The notes below the pieces were generated by a model that searched no databases, was not told the origin of the DNA, and saw only the letters and a list, made by a program, of their open reading frames with translations. Shown here piece after piece: positions 24,804 through 33,802 of a DNA stretch of 64,000 nt. Origin of the DNA: Botryobacter ruber (GTDB taxonomy: Bacteria; Bacteroidota; Bacteroidia; Cytophagales; Hymenobacteraceae); contig NZ_QCZK02000043.1 of the NCBI RefSeq assembly GCF_003347595.2, forward strand, positions 32,962 through 96,961, written 5' to 3'. Every line of letters starts with the position of its first letter. The stretch's first letter is position 1. A program made the position numbers and the translations under genes.

Positions 24804-25523
24804 ATGCAGATTTTCTTAAGTAAACAACCGCTTAAAACTTTACTGCTGCTTTTGAGCAGTGTGATCGCTTTTTCGTTAACCGGGTGCAAGGACGATGAGC
24901 CAACACCCCAGCCTGAGCAGGAACCCGTTGCCTACCTTGCGCTCTACCATACTGCTCCTGATGCACCTGATTTGGATTTGCTGTTCAACAACCAGCTACA
25001 GTCGCAGGTGTTCAAATACCCGAATTCTTACCCTTACCAGGCATTAGCGCCAGGAGACTACAGGTTCAGTTTTAATACTGTAAATGCTACTACTTCTGTC
25101 GTCGATTCAACGATTGCCCTCGAGGAAAATAAAATTTATACCTTGTTTCTTGTAGGCCGCAACCAGGACCTGGATCTGCTTGTGCTAAAGGACACCCTGG
25201 AAGCACCAGCTGCCGGAAAGGCGGATATCCAGTTTCTGAATCTTGCGCCCGATGCACCTGAAGTTAAGTTGGAAACAACCGGAACATCCGGTGCTACGCT
25301 CTTTAATGAAGTGGCTTTTAAAGAAAGTACCAGCTTTACCGAAGTAGATCCAGGTACACTTACCTTTCAGGTGAAGGAAGCAGGAGGAACAGGAGAACTT
25401 CTTCGCGAATTGCGTAACTACCAGATCGTGGCAGGCCGGAAGTATATCTTTGTACTGAGAGGCTTACAGAATCCGCCTGCAGGTAATACAAACACGCTGA
25501 ACATACAGGTTATTCAAATTTAA
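24804..25523 (+). CDS. DUF4397-domain lipoprotein
   Basis: I choose ATG 24804 because it gives a lipoprotein signal (MQIFLSKQPL ... FSLTGC, then KDDE); an upstream ATG at 24768 adds 12 residues without purpose. The mature protein (about 210 residues) has two DUF4397-type beta repeats: AYLALYHTAPDAPDLDLLFN and ADIQFLNLAPDAPEVKLETT, with VAGRKYIFVLRGL near the end. The family is common in Bacteroidota surface lipoproteins and has no assigned activity. A terminator follows 24 bases after the stop. Confidence 0.8.
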   Translation: MQIFLSKQPLKTLLLLLSSVIAFSLTGCKDDEPTPQPEQEPVAYLALYHTAPDAPDLDLLFNNQLQSQVFKYPNSYPYQALAPGDYRFSFNTVNATTSVVDSTIALEENKIYTLFLVGRNQDLDLLVLKDTLEAPAAGKADIQFLNLAPDAPEVKLETTGTSGATLFNEVAFKESTSFTEVDPGTLTFQVKEAGGTGELLRELRNYQIVAGRKYIFVLRGLQNPPAGNTNTLNIQVIQI

Positions 25524-25546
25524 TCTGATTGAGCTGTTACAGCAAA

Positions 25547-25586
25547 ACAAAACGGCTGCTCCAATTCGGGCAGCCGTTTTGTTTTA
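25547..25586 (+). terminator. Intrinsic terminator after the DUF4397 gene
   Basis: The arms ACAAAACGGCTGC (25547-25559) and GCAGCCGTTTTGT (25570-25582) form a 13-bp stem around a 10-base loop, followed by TTTTAC. Confidence 0.78.
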
Positions 25587-25687
25587 CTGCACCTGCCACC
25601 ACCCCCTCTGCTGCTGTCTGAACCGTTGATTTACGGTGATGATGATATAGGTTGATTATCAGTATATTATTATATTTAACCAAACAG

Positions 25688-25915
25688 TAAAAACTTCTTC
25701 CATTGTTAGATTTGCTAGTGCGAGCTTGTAGCTCGTACTTACTTACCACGGTAAAAAGCATAGTGGTTAGTAGATAGGCAGCATTTTAGCTTGGGAAATG
25801 AAAGTACGAGCTGCAAGCTCGTACCAGCGCACCCGTTTCCCGACAAAATTAGGTCCAAGGAGGGGAGTTTAACTGACTTGAGTTTGTAGTAATTGTTCAG
25901 TAAAAAGGAAGTAAA
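25688..25915. repeat. Diverged family 1 element with internal inverted repeat
   Basis: The right end matches the element at 216-491: CCAAGGAGGGGAGTTT followed by about 50 bases of shared sequence ending AAGGAAGTAAA (25915). The left end is weak (AAAAACTTCTTCCATTG, about 25689-25705). Inside is a 23-bp inverted repeat (25718-25740 with 25802-25824; 21 of 23 pair) built on AGCTCGTACTT. A partial 3'-half of a GATGAC hairpin (CACAAGTTCCTTTCAGGATG, about 25954-25973) lies just beyond. The start of the element at 25613-25631 also carries GTCTGAACCGTTGAT. No gene is seen in 25587-26054. Confidence 0.5.
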
Positions 25916-26054
25916 AACCTCTTGTAGCAGACTTTGATGCAGCTCGCCCACAAGTTCCTTTCAGGATGACAGAAGGTGGAGATATTTAGCTGTAAACGAG
26001 TAAGTGCTTTTTAAAATTAACACATGAGCACATTAAAAAATTAGCACATTAACC

Positions 26055-27596
26055 TTACTTCAGCTGGTGGTGCCGGCGGTGCATGATTTCCTGTACCGGC
26101 AGGTTCTCAATTTTACTGTCGAGCCACGAGAGGATGTCGAGGTAGAGGAACGGGCGACGTTCAAACGGATTTTCGGCGATGGCAGAAAGTTTGTTCCGGA
26201 GCGAGACAAATGCATCTTTGAGCTCGTGCGGGGCAATGTTGCCCAGGTTGCGCAGGAACCGGAAAATCTCTACCTGCATCTGCTGCTGGTCGTTCATTTT
26301 GCCCAGGAAACGGTAAACGGATTTAATCTGGTATTCCAGGCTTTCGTCTTCGCCGGCTTCGTAGTGGGCAATCAGGTTCAGGATGCGGGCAAAGCACTGC
26401 AGGTCTTCGCGCAGGCTGGTGTCTTTGTAGTGGATGATCTTGTTCAGGTAGTGAATGCACATCTGGTTATCGCCGCTGCCAAAGTACAGGCTGGCAATCT
26501 TGAAGTAAAACACCAGCATGCGGTGCGAGTCGAGTTGCGGCTGAAATTCCTTTAGCTTTTCCAGCAGCTCTGGTACCAGCTTTACCCCCTCCGAAAAAGT
26601 ACCCTGCATAAAATGCACGTTTATCCGGTTGGTGTAGATGTACTGGAACAGGAGCAGTTCGATGTTTGGGTTAGTGCGCCTTGATTCGTCGTTGGCGAAA
26701 TCTTCCAGCTTTTGCAGTACATCTTTAAATCTGCTGTAATACAGCAGGTTGTACAGCGAAGCGAGCAGGTTGTGCAGTCCCTTTATATAATGGGTGCTCT
26801 GCTTGTGCTTCATGCCCGGGTTTTCCTCGAACAGGTCTACCCACTTCTGGGCATAGCGGTAGCAGGCTTTAAAGTTGAGCAGGATGTTGTAGTACCACAC
26901 ATGCGACTGGTAATAATAAAGCTTCTCAAAAAAGCTTCCCTTCGAAATATTTGTCTCCGGAAGGCTGCTTTTAAAAAAAGCGGTAATATTTTTGTAGTCT
27001 TCCAGGTTACGCGCGTGCCCCAGCTTGAGGTACAGCCCGTACAGGCCCAGCGCCACATTGGAAAGTTCGTGCGTGAGCGACACCCGTTTGGCCAGCTTCA
27101 TGGCTTCTTCCGACAGGCTTTCGGCCCTGCCGCGGAGGCTGCGGGTAATGTACTGCGACTCGATCAGCTTCTCGAAATCGATAGCGGCCAGGGCAATATG
27201 CTGCAGCTCCGCCTGCTGGGCTGCCACCTTTACCTTTTCCAGCATTTTCAGGCTTTGCTGGTAAAAACCTTTGTTGTAGAGCACACGCGCGTAATCGAGC
27301 TGCTCGTGCAGCTGTATGTCGGGGTTCTGATTGGATTGGTAGAGGCGCAGGCTCGAGAGCAGGTGCTTGTAGAGGTTGGCTTTCAGGTTGGCCAGCTGCG
27401 AACGTTTAATAGAAGGTACCTGCGAGAGAATTTTTTCGTCGTTGTAAACGTTCTGGTTATCGAGGGCGTCGAAAAGCTGCAGAAACTTCAGGTCCTCGCC
27501 GGGGCCGCGGCTGGTCGTTAAACGGAAGTGCCGCTTCTCGGATCGGGTCAGTGATTTAACCAATTGAAAAACAGGATCGATGTTTTCGTTAGACAT
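26055..27596 (-). CDS. Large helical-repeat protein of unknown function
   Basis: The 513-residue protein is almost entirely alpha-helical with TPR-like pairs (NKGFYQQSLKMLEKVKVAAQ, ELSNVALGLYGLYLKLGH, HMLVFYFKIASLYFGSGDNQ-type stretches) and no signal or membrane segment. N-terminal SLTRSEKRHFRL is conserved in homologues I have seen in Bacteroidota. The function is not known to me. It is divergent from the leu operon (164-base gap between starts), but no regulatory domain is visible. Confidence 0.7.
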   Translation of the reverse strand: MSNENIDPVFQLVKSLTRSEKRHFRLTTSRGPGEDLKFLQLFDALDNQNVYNDEKILSQVPSIKRSQLANLKANLYKHLLSSLRLYQSNQNPDIQLHEQLDYARVLYNKGFYQQSLKMLEKVKVAAQQAELQHIALAAIDFEKLIESQYITRSLRGRAESLSEEAMKLAKRVSLTHELSNVALGLYGLYLKLGHARNLEDYKNITAFFKSSLPETNISKGSFFEKLYYYQSHVWYYNILLNFKACYRYAQKWVDLFEENPGMKHKQSTHYIKGLHNLLASLYNLLYYSRFKDVLQKLEDFANDESRRTNPNIELLLFQYIYTNRINVHFMQGTFSEGVKLVPELLEKLKEFQPQLDSHRMLVFYFKIASLYFGSGDNQMCIHYLNKIIHYKDTSLREDLQCFARILNLIAHYEAGEDESLEYQIKSVYRFLGKMNDQQQMQVEIFRFLRNLGNIAPHELKDAFVSLRNKLSAIAENPFERRPFLYLDILSWLDSKIENLPVQEIMHRRHHQLK

Positions 27597-27691
27597 TGTA
27601 TTTGTTAATTAGTTAAGTAGCTGACGCACAATGAATTTATTGTGGCTTATCTGCGTTAGAAATAGTATAAATAATTAAAAAAAGTTTTTTT

Positions 27692-27711
27692 AACAGGGGA
27701 TTAACCCTGTT
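27692..27711. promoter_or_regulatory. Inverted repeat upstream of leuA
   Basis: AACAGGG-N6-CCCTGTT is centred about 60 bases before the leuA start, in the gap shared with the divergent helical-repeat gene. It may be an operator. No leucine-rich leader peptide or attenuator-like hairpin pair was found. Confidence 0.35.
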
Positions 27712-27760
27712 CTTGCAATTCAAATTAAAGATTAATTCTGCTAAAAAGACCAAAGTAACG

Positions 27761-28927
27761 ATGTCGGTTCAGAAAATACAAATATTCGATACAACGCTGC
27801 GTGATGGAGAGCAGGTGCCCGGCTGCAAGCTGGACATGGATGAGAAGTTGGTGATTGCCAGGCAGTTGGAATTACTCGGTGTGGACGTGATAGAGGCAGG
27901 TTTTCCTATCTCCAGTCCCGGTGATTTCGAAGCGGTAAAGGCAATAGCTGCGCAAACCAAACAAGCTACTGTTTGTGGTCTTTCACGGGCCGTGGAGCAG
28001 GATATCCTGACAGCCGCTGAAGCGCTGAAAGGTGCCCGTTTCCCACGCATCCATACCGGAATAGGTACTTCCGATTCCCATATCAAGTTCAAGCTGCGCA
28101 CTACCCAGGAGAAAGTGCTGGAGCGTGCCGTAGAAGCCGTTAAGCTGGCGAAGAAGTATGTGGAAGACGTGGAGTTCTATGCCGAAGATGCCGGCCGAAC
28201 CGACAACGAGTTCCTTGCCCGCGTATGCGAAGCCGTGATCAAAGCAGGTGCTACCGTACTCAACATTCCGGATACCACTGGTTACTGCCTGCCCGAAGAG
28301 TACGGTGCTAAAATAAAGTACCTGGTAGAAAACGTAAACGGTGTGGATCGTGTGCGTCTGTCTACGCACTGCCACAACGACCTTGGACTGGCTACTGCCA
28401 ACTCCATAGCCGGTGTGATCAACGGCGCCCGCCAGATCGAGTGTACCATCAACGGCGTGGGCGAGCGTGCAGGTAACACGGCTTTGGAAGAAGTCGTCAT
28501 GATCCTGCGCCAGCATCCGTACCTGAACCTGGACACGAATATCAATACAAAATTATTAACCGAGACCTCCGCAATGGTGTCGCAGATGATGCGCATGCCG
28601 GTACAGGCGAACAAAGCTATTGTGGGGTCGAATGCATTTTCACATTCAAGCGGCATTCACCAGGACGGCGTTATCAAGCACCGCGAAACGTACGAGATCA
28701 TCGATCCGAAAGATGTGGGCGTAAACGATTCCTCTATTGTGCTGACGGCCAGATCAGGACGTGCAGCGCTGGCATACCGTTTGCAGAAACTCGGATACGA
28801 TTTCGACAAGGCAACACTGGATAAAGCGTATGCTTCCTTCCTTCAGATTGCAGATCGTAAGAAAGAGGTGGTCGACGAAGACCTTCATCAGTTAGTTGAA
28901 CAGGAAAACCTGATAGCCGCAAACTAA
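27761..28927 (+). CDS. leuA: 2-isopropylmalate synthase, short form without regulatory domain
   Basis: I set the start at ATG 27761 ([20 protein letters not shown]), which begins directly with the family TIM-barrel signature; the frame extends upstream through a rare start. The catalytic features are [42 protein letters not shown] (metal-binding His pair) and [16 protein letters not shown]. The protein is 388 residues and stops after the accessory subdomain, so the C-terminal leucine-binding domain (about 120 residues) is missing. With leuCDB following at once, it should condense acetyl-CoA and 2-ketoisovalerate. Homocitrate or citramalate synthase is a less likely alternative. Confidence 0.9.
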   Translation: MSVQKIQIFDTTLRDGEQVPGCKLDMDEKLVIARQLELLGVDVIEAGFPISSPGDFEAVKAIAAQTKQATVCGLSRAVEQDILTAAEALKGARFPRIHTGIGTSDSHIKFKLRTTQEKVLERAVEAVKLAKKYVEDVEFYAEDAGRTDNEFLARVCEAVIKAGATVLNIPDTTGYCLPEEYGAKIKYLVENVNGVDRVRLSTHCHNDLGLATANSIAGVINGARQIECTINGVGERAGNTALEEVVMILRQHPYLNLDTNINTKLLTETSAMVSQMMRMPVQANKAIVGSNAFSHSSGIHQDGVIKHRETYEIIDPKDVGVNDSSIVLTARSGRAALAYRLQKLGYDFDKATLDKAYASFLQIADRKKEVVDEDLHQLVEQENLIAAN

Positions 28928-28930
28928 ATC

Positions 28931-30325
28931 ATGGCAAAATCATTATTTGATAAAATCTGGGATGCCCACGTCGTGCGGTCCATCCCGGGCGGATTAGATG
29001 TGTTTTATATTGACAAGCACCTGATCCATGAAGTTACCAGTCCGCAGGCATTCGCTGAATTAGAAGAGCGACACCTGCCGCTTTACAGGAAAAACCAGAT
29101 AGTAGCCACCGCAGATCATAACGTGCCTACTAAAAACCAGCACCTGCCAATCCAGGACCCACTTTCCCGTACGCAGGTAGATCAGCTTACAGCCAACTGC
29201 GAGCGTTTTGATATCGAGCTTTTCGGGCTCGGACATCAGAACCAGGGCATTGTGCACGTAATGGGACCGGAGCTGGGCATCACACAACCCGGCATGACGC
29301 TGGTTTGCGGCGACAGCCACACCTCTACGCATGGTGCTTTCGGTGCGATTGCGTTTGGTATTGGTACCAGCCAGGTAACACAGGTAATGGCCTCTCAGTG
29401 TCTGCTGCTGAGCCGCCCCAAGCGCATGCGCATTACCGTTGACGGCGAGCTGAAGCCGGGTGTAACAGCCAAAGACGTTATCCTTTATATCATCGCCCAG
29501 TTAGGAACCGGAGGCGCCACAGGTTATTTTGTGGAGTATGCCGGCAGCGCCATCCGCTCTTTGAGCATGGAAGGCCGCATGACCGTGTGTAACATGAGCA
29601 TCGAAATGGGTGCCCGTGGCGGCATGATTGCACCAGACGAAACCACCTTCGAATACCTGAAAGGCCGTCCGTATGCGCCGAAAGGGGAGAAGTGGGAGCA
29701 GGCGGTAGCTTACTGGAAAACGCTTCATTCCGACGAAGGAGCAACTTTTGAGAAAGAGTATACTTACAAAGCCGAAGACATTGCCCCGATGATTACCTAT
29801 GGTACCAATCCGGGAATGGGTATCGCCATAACAGACGCTATCCCTTCGGAGGTGCCGGCAGGCGAGACTGTCAGCTTTGAGAAGTCGCTGAAGTACATGG
29901 GCTTTAAGCCGGGTGAATCGTTGCTGGGCAAAGAGATCAGCCACGTGTTTATCGGTTCCTGCACCAACTCCCGTATCGAGGATCTGCGCACGGTAGCCAA
30001 CTATGTGAAAGGCAAGCACAAAGCCGACAACGTAGAAGCTATCATCGTACCGGGTTCCAAGCAGGTTGAAAAGCAGGCGAAGGAAGAAGGACTGGACAAG
30101 ATACTGGCCGAAGCAGGTTTTGAGCTTCGTGAGCCGGGCTGCAGCGCCTGCCTTGCCATGAACGACGATAAAATTCCGGCCGGCGCCTACTGCGTTTCTA
30201 CTTCGAACAGGAACTTTGAAGGCCGCCAGGGCCCGGGCTCCAGAACCTTGCTGGCCAGCCCGTTGGTAGCAGCCATTACGGCAGTAGAAGGAAAGATTGT
30301 AGACGTAAACCGTTACCTGAACTAA
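28931..30325 (+). CDS. leuC: 3-isopropylmalate dehydratase large subunit
   Basis: The 464-residue aconitase-family protein has the cluster ligands in [11 protein letters not shown] and [14 protein letters not shown]. Other signatures are [37 protein letters not shown] and the C-terminal [14 protein letters not shown]. Together with LeuD it isomerises 2- to 3-isopropylmalate. It starts 4 bases after leuA, and its TAA stop overlaps the leuD ATG by one base (TAATG), which implies translational coupling. Confidence 0.97.
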   Translation: MAKSLFDKIWDAHVVRSIPGGLDVFYIDKHLIHEVTSPQAFAELEERHLPLYRKNQIVATADHNVPTKNQHLPIQDPLSRTQVDQLTANCERFDIELFGLGHQNQGIVHVMGPELGITQPGMTLVCGDSHTSTHGAFGAIAFGIGTSQVTQVMASQCLLLSRPKRMRITVDGELKPGVTAKDVILYIIAQLGTGGATGYFVEYAGSAIRSLSMEGRMTVCNMSIEMGARGGMIAPDETTFEYLKGRPYAPKGEKWEQAVAYWKTLHSDEGATFEKEYTYKAEDIAPMITYGTNPGMGIAITDAIPSEVPAGETVSFEKSLKYMGFKPGESLLGKEISHVFIGSCTNSRIEDLRTVANYVKGKHKADNVEAIIVPGSKQVEKQAKEEGLDKILAEAGFELREPGCSACLAMNDDKIPAGAYCVSTSNRNFEGRQGPGSRTLLASPLVAAITAVEGKIVDVNRYLN

Positions 30326-30921
30326 TGGAGAAATTTGAAGTTTTAAGATCGGCAGCTGTTCCGTTGGCGATCGAAAATATAGATACCGACCAGATTATCC
30401 CGGCACGTTTCCTGAAAGCGACATCGCGCGAAGGATTCGGCAAGAACCTGTTCCGCGACTGGCGCTACGATAGCGAAGGCAACCCGATCGAAGGCTTCCC
30501 GCTGAACGACAGCCGCTACAGTGGCCAGATCCTGGTGGCCGGTAAAAACTTTGGCTGTGGCTCCAGCCGCGAGCACGCTGCCTGGGCTATCTACGATGCC
30601 GGTTTCCGGGTTGTAATTTCCAGCTACTTTGCCGATATCTTCCGCGGAAATGCACTGAACAACGGGCTGCTGCCGCTGCAGGTATCTGACGAGGTGCTGC
30701 AACGCATTTTTCAGCAGATAGAAGCTGACCCGACTACGGAGTTTGTAGTAGACCTGCCGAAGCAGGAGCTGTACATCCCGGCCTGGGAAGAAAGAATTTC
30801 TTTTGATATTGATGCTTACAAAAAAGAATGCCTCATCAACGGGTATGATGACATCGACTTTTTAGTGAATCAGAAAGAGGCAATTGAAGCTTACGAAAAA
30901 AACAGAATATGGGCGTATTAA
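30325..30921 (+). CDS. leuD: 3-isopropylmalate dehydratase small subunit
   Basis: The 198-residue swivel-domain subunit shows [20 protein letters not shown], the family loop [21 protein letters not shown] and [22 protein letters not shown]. It forms a complex with LeuC. The gene overlaps leuC by one base and leuB by 13 bases, indicating a tightly packed operon. Confidence 0.97.
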   Translation: MEKFEVLRSAAVPLAIENIDTDQIIPARFLKATSREGFGKNLFRDWRYDSEGNPIEGFPLNDSRYSGQILVAGKNFGCGSSREHAAWAIYDAGFRVVISSYFADIFRGNALNNGLLPLQVSDEVLQRIFQQIEADPTTEFVVDLPKQELYIPAWEERISFDIDAYKKECLINGYDDIDFLVNQKEAIEAYEKNRIWAY

Positions 30922-32027
30922 AAAAGAAGATAGCTGTCCTTCCGGGCGATGGAATTGGTCCGGAAGTTTGCGACGAAGCTATTAAGGTGTTAGAGGCTGT
31001 AGCCGATAGGTTTGGTCATCAGTTTGAATTTGAAACACTCCTGATGGGAGCCTGTGCAATCGATGCCACAGGCGATCCGCTGCCGGAGAAAACCCTGAAA
31101 GGTTGTTTTGAAGCTGACGCTGTCCTGCTTGGCGCCATTGGCGATCCGAAATATGACAACAACCCTGCCGCCAAAGTAAGGCCGGAGCAGGGGCTTCTGA
31201 AGCTGCGCAAGTCGCTGGGGCTGTTTGCTAACCTGCGACCTGTTACGGCTTACGATACGCTCATCGATAACTCTCCGCTCAAAAACGACCGCGTTGCCGG
31301 CGCTGATATGCTGTTTTACCGCGAACTGACAGGCGGTATTTACTTCGGCGACAAAGGCCGCACCGAAACCGGCGCCTACGACCATTGCACCTACGAGCGC
31401 GAAGAAATTGTACGCATCGCGCACCTGGCCTTTAAAGCGGCTACCACCCGTCGCAACAAACTGACGCTGGTAGACAAAGCCAACGTACTGGAGACATCCC
31501 GCTTGTGGCGCGAGGTAGTACAGGAGATTGCACCGGAGTACCCGGATGTACAGCTGGATTACCTGTTCGTAGATAATGCGGCTATGCAGATCATCCTGAA
31601 CCCGAAACAATTCGACGTTATCCTGACAGAGAATATGTTCGGAGATATCCTGTCGGATGAGGCATCGGTAATTGCAGGTTCCCTAGGACTGCTGCCATCC
31701 GCTTCAGTGGGTGAGCGCATCTCGCTTTTTGAGCCTATTCACGGATCTTATCCACAGGCAGCAGGTAAAGGCATTGCCAACCCAATTGCCACGATCCTGT
31801 CGGCTGCTATGATGCTGGAGCACTTTGGCCTGCATACGGAAGCCAACCTGGTAAAGACCGCTGTGCAGAATGCCCTGGAAAGAAGAGTATTAACGCCGGA
31901 ACTGAATCCTACTGCGCCTTATACCACGGAGCAGGTAGGTACGTTTATCGCCTATTATGTGCTGGAAGAAGCAGAAGCGCTGCCACACCGCGATAACATT
32001 GAAGCAGGTCTGAGCACCATTATATAA
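30909..32027 (+). CDS. leuB: 3-isopropylmalate dehydrogenase
   Basis: The 372-residue protein has the beta-decarboxylating dehydrogenase features: [34 protein letters not shown], the Lys/Asp active site in [20 protein letters not shown] and [20 protein letters not shown], and the NAD loop [18 protein letters not shown]. It oxidises 3-isopropylmalate to 2-ketoisocaproate. It is the last gene of leuACDB and overlaps leuD by 13 bases; a strong terminator follows 73 bases later. Confidence 0.97.
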   Translation: MGVLKKKIAVLPGDGIGPEVCDEAIKVLEAVADRFGHQFEFETLLMGACAIDATGDPLPEKTLKGCFEADAVLLGAIGDPKYDNNPAAKVRPEQGLLKLRKSLGLFANLRPVTAYDTLIDNSPLKNDRVAGADMLFYRELTGGIYFGDKGRTETGAYDHCTYEREEIVRIAHLAFKAATTRRNKLTLVDKANVLETSRLWREVVQEIAPEYPDVQLDYLFVDNAAMQIILNPKQFDVILTENMFGDILSDEASVIAGSLGLLPSASVGERISLFEPIHGSYPQAAGKGIANPIATILSAAMMLEHFGLHTEANLVKTAVQNALERRVLTPELNPTAPYTTEQVGTFIAYYVLEEAEALPHRDNIEAGLSTII

Positions 32028-32100
32028 CCGGCTATATTTTTAGATTAGTTTAATATAGTTTGAGTACGATTGTAGATGTAGTTTTTTCCAATTCAAAAAG

Positions 32101-32128
32101 ACGCGTCCCTAAGGGCGCGTTTTTTTTG
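32101..32128 (+). terminator. Intrinsic terminator of the leu operon
   Basis: ACGCG-T-CCC and GGG-CGCGT pair around TAA (one bulged T) and run into eight T residues. Confidence 0.85.
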
Positions 32129-32134
32129 TGCCCT

Positions 32135-32312
32135 GTCTGAACCGTTGATGGCAGTGATGTCGAAGATCCCGAAGCATATCGGGAAAATGATGTTTGTGAG
32201 TTTATGTATGGTTGAGGCTGGATATGTGATGTTCAAATAATTTAACAATTCAGCATTTCCCGATCCAGCCTTATTCCAATCATCATTTGATCCTGCTATC
32301 AACGGTTCAGAC
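32135..32312. repeat. 178-bp MITE-like element with perfect 15-bp inverted ends
   Basis: GTCTGAACCGTTGAT (32135-32149) and ATCAACGGTTCAGAC (32298-32312) are exact inverted copies. The left part (32135-32192) matches, at roughly 85 percent, the complement of about 46555-46616, and its inner GTCGAAGATCCCGAAG stretch recurs near 566-590. It contains no gene. It lies just after the leu terminator. A copy of the dispersed repeat follows directly (32319-32347). Confidence 0.75.
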
Positions 32313-32429
32313 AAATGTGCAGAGGCTGTGGTGGCTGGCGCAGAAGCATTATTTTATTACCTTGCTGTACCGATACTACTTCGGCAAACAAGCTGAATTC
32401 CACTGTTCCGGAACTGAAGTGAACCTACC

Positions 32430-32460
32430 CCGCACATCGTGCAGATAAGCGTATGTTTGG
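32430..32460 (+). repeat. 31-bp repeat upstream of an AT-rich gene (copy 2)
   Basis: It differs from 3311-3341 (opposite strand) at one of 31 bases; the core is GTGCAGATAAGCGTATGTTT. It ends 51 bases before the start of the AT-rich membrane-protein gene at 32512. A GTTAGGC sequence (about 32481-32487) lies between. Confidence 0.7.
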
Positions 32461-32511
32461 GGTAATATTATGTGTTCCCTTAGTTAGGCAATATAATAGG
32501 TAAAATTTAAA

Positions 32512-32967
32512 ATGAATTTTAGACAGAAAGTTTTTATTGTAATTGCACTGATTTCACTTCTCCAGGTAATTTTAAACTTTACAAATTACGCGACAAGTGT
32601 AATCCCAGGTTGGCATGTACCAAATGAATTAAATATTCCTATCTGGGGGACTTTCTCTTATTTTATATTTTTCATATTGCTTGCACTAGTTTACAAATAC
32701 GTGCCAAGACAACATATTAAAGGTTGGTATTTTTGGATACATGCCTTATTCTCAATATTACCAATCGTCTTTATGAGCGTCTATAATTGGTTTTTTTGGG
32801 ATGGAGCCTCGCATATGTCATTAAATCGTTTTGAAGAAAACCAAATGGTAAATAAATTAGCTGACTGGATATTCTTCTTAAATCAAGTGGTCTTTCTTTT
32901 ACTTCTTTTATTTAAGCAAATGAAAAACCCAGTGAAATTGCATCCCACAACCACAGCTATAAGTTAG
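32512..32967 (+). CDS. AT-rich four-helix membrane protein, unknown function
   Basis: The 151-residue protein has four hydrophobic segments (about 7-24, 44-62, 75-95, 118-138) linked by short loops; the second pair is separated by WFFWDGASHMSLNRFEE. No family is recognised. Its composition is far more AT-rich than the leu genes, and it is preceded by the 31-bp repeat. It is 50 bases upstream of another AT-rich membrane protein gene, so the two may form one acquired block. Confidence 0.6.
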   Translation: MNFRQKVFIVIALISLLQVILNFTNYATSVIPGWHVPNELNIPIWGTFSYFIFFILLALVYKYVPRQHIKGWYFWIHALFSILPIVFMSVYNWFFWDGASHMSLNRFEENQMVNKLADWIFFLNQVVFLLLLLFKQMKNPVKLHPTTTAIS

Positions 32968-33017
32968 CTACGCCACCTTATTAAGCTATTCCGTTGGTGG
33001 TTATATTTAATTAATAA

Positions 33018-33599
33018 ATGAGTCAAATTATAGGTAATTCAAATTTAAGCATTGAAGAAGCACTTCAAGAGAATGTCCGTTGGGGGAAGACAATTTGGTT
33101 CTTCACATTACAAGGTGTCTTCGCCTATTTTATGTTAAAGCAAGACTATTTTCTTGCCTTAGAAATTGACTTGCCCCCACTTATCATATCTCTTATAGTA
33201 ATTGGTTTTCTGTATGGTTGTGTGTCTAATTTTATCATGTGCTATTTGATTAAGCTCACAGGCAAACTCTTTAATACAGAAGGTTCCTATAAAAATATCA
33301 TGAAAGCTTTCAGTCTTGCTTACCGACCTCATCTGTATACCGTAGCTCTGATAGTCTTACATTTGACAATTGCTCATTTTTTTGAAAGCAGTATCACACA
33401 AGAAAACATGATAGCTCTCATTGTGATAATATCTGTGTTGAAGATTGCAATTGGGATCTTAGCTATATGGGCGCTTGTACGTTTAATAAAGAACTTAATG
33501 GTAGTTCAGAACATAACTATGGGCAGGGCAATTCTTAATTTCTTAGCAGCAATAGTACTGTACTTACCAATTTACTATCTTCTGGTAATGGAGTGGTAA
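33018..33599 (+). CDS. AT-rich multi-pass membrane protein, Yip1-like
   Basis: The 193-residue protein has about five hydrophobic segments (about 27-45, 55-82, 103-120, 131-158, 168-190). Between the second and third is GKLFNTEGSYKNIMKAFSLAYRP, which resembles the loop of Yip1-domain proteins (a conserved helix before a proline-containing segment). The match is suggestive only. It follows the AT-rich gene at 32512 in the same direction. Confidence 0.55.
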   Translation: MSQIIGNSNLSIEEALQENVRWGKTIWFFTLQGVFAYFMLKQDYFLALEIDLPPLIISLIVIGFLYGCVSNFIMCYLIKLTGKLFNTEGSYKNIMKAFSLAYRPHLYTVALIVLHLTIAHFFESSITQENMIALIVIISVLKIAIGILAIWALVRLIKNLMVVQNITMGRAILNFLAAIVLYLPIYYLLVMEW

Positions 33600-33615
33600 G
33601 AATTACAAACGCAAA

Positions 33616-33650
33616 TTAGGCATATAAGCCATACTTCGACTACGCCTCTT
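33616..33650. repeat. Flank 3' of an AT-rich gene block, similar to 2544-2590
   Basis: The stretch carries TATAAG, CTTCG and CGCCTC at the same spacing as the minus strand of 2544-2590 (about 21 of 28 positions). It lies 16 bases after the stop of the AT-rich block. Confidence 0.35.
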
Positions 33651-33735
33651 TAGCCTTTTATTCAAGCCGTTTCACCCCCAATTCCAGTATCAGTCAAAGC
33701 AAAATCACACAGTACAAGCAACAGCAGCAGTCAAA

Positions 33736-33780
33736 AAAGCAGAAGCCTCTGAACAACCAATGTTCAGAGGCTTCTGCTTT
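33736..33780 (-). terminator. Intrinsic terminator of the MFS exporter gene
   Basis: A 19-bp stem (AAAGCAGAAGCCTCTGAAC at 33736-33754 with its complement ending 33780) closes a 7-base loop. It has A/T-runs on both sides and lies 22 bases past the stop of the gene at 33803-35035. Confidence 0.82.
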
Positions 33781-33802
33781 AACACGTGAATCAGCAACAG
33801 TT

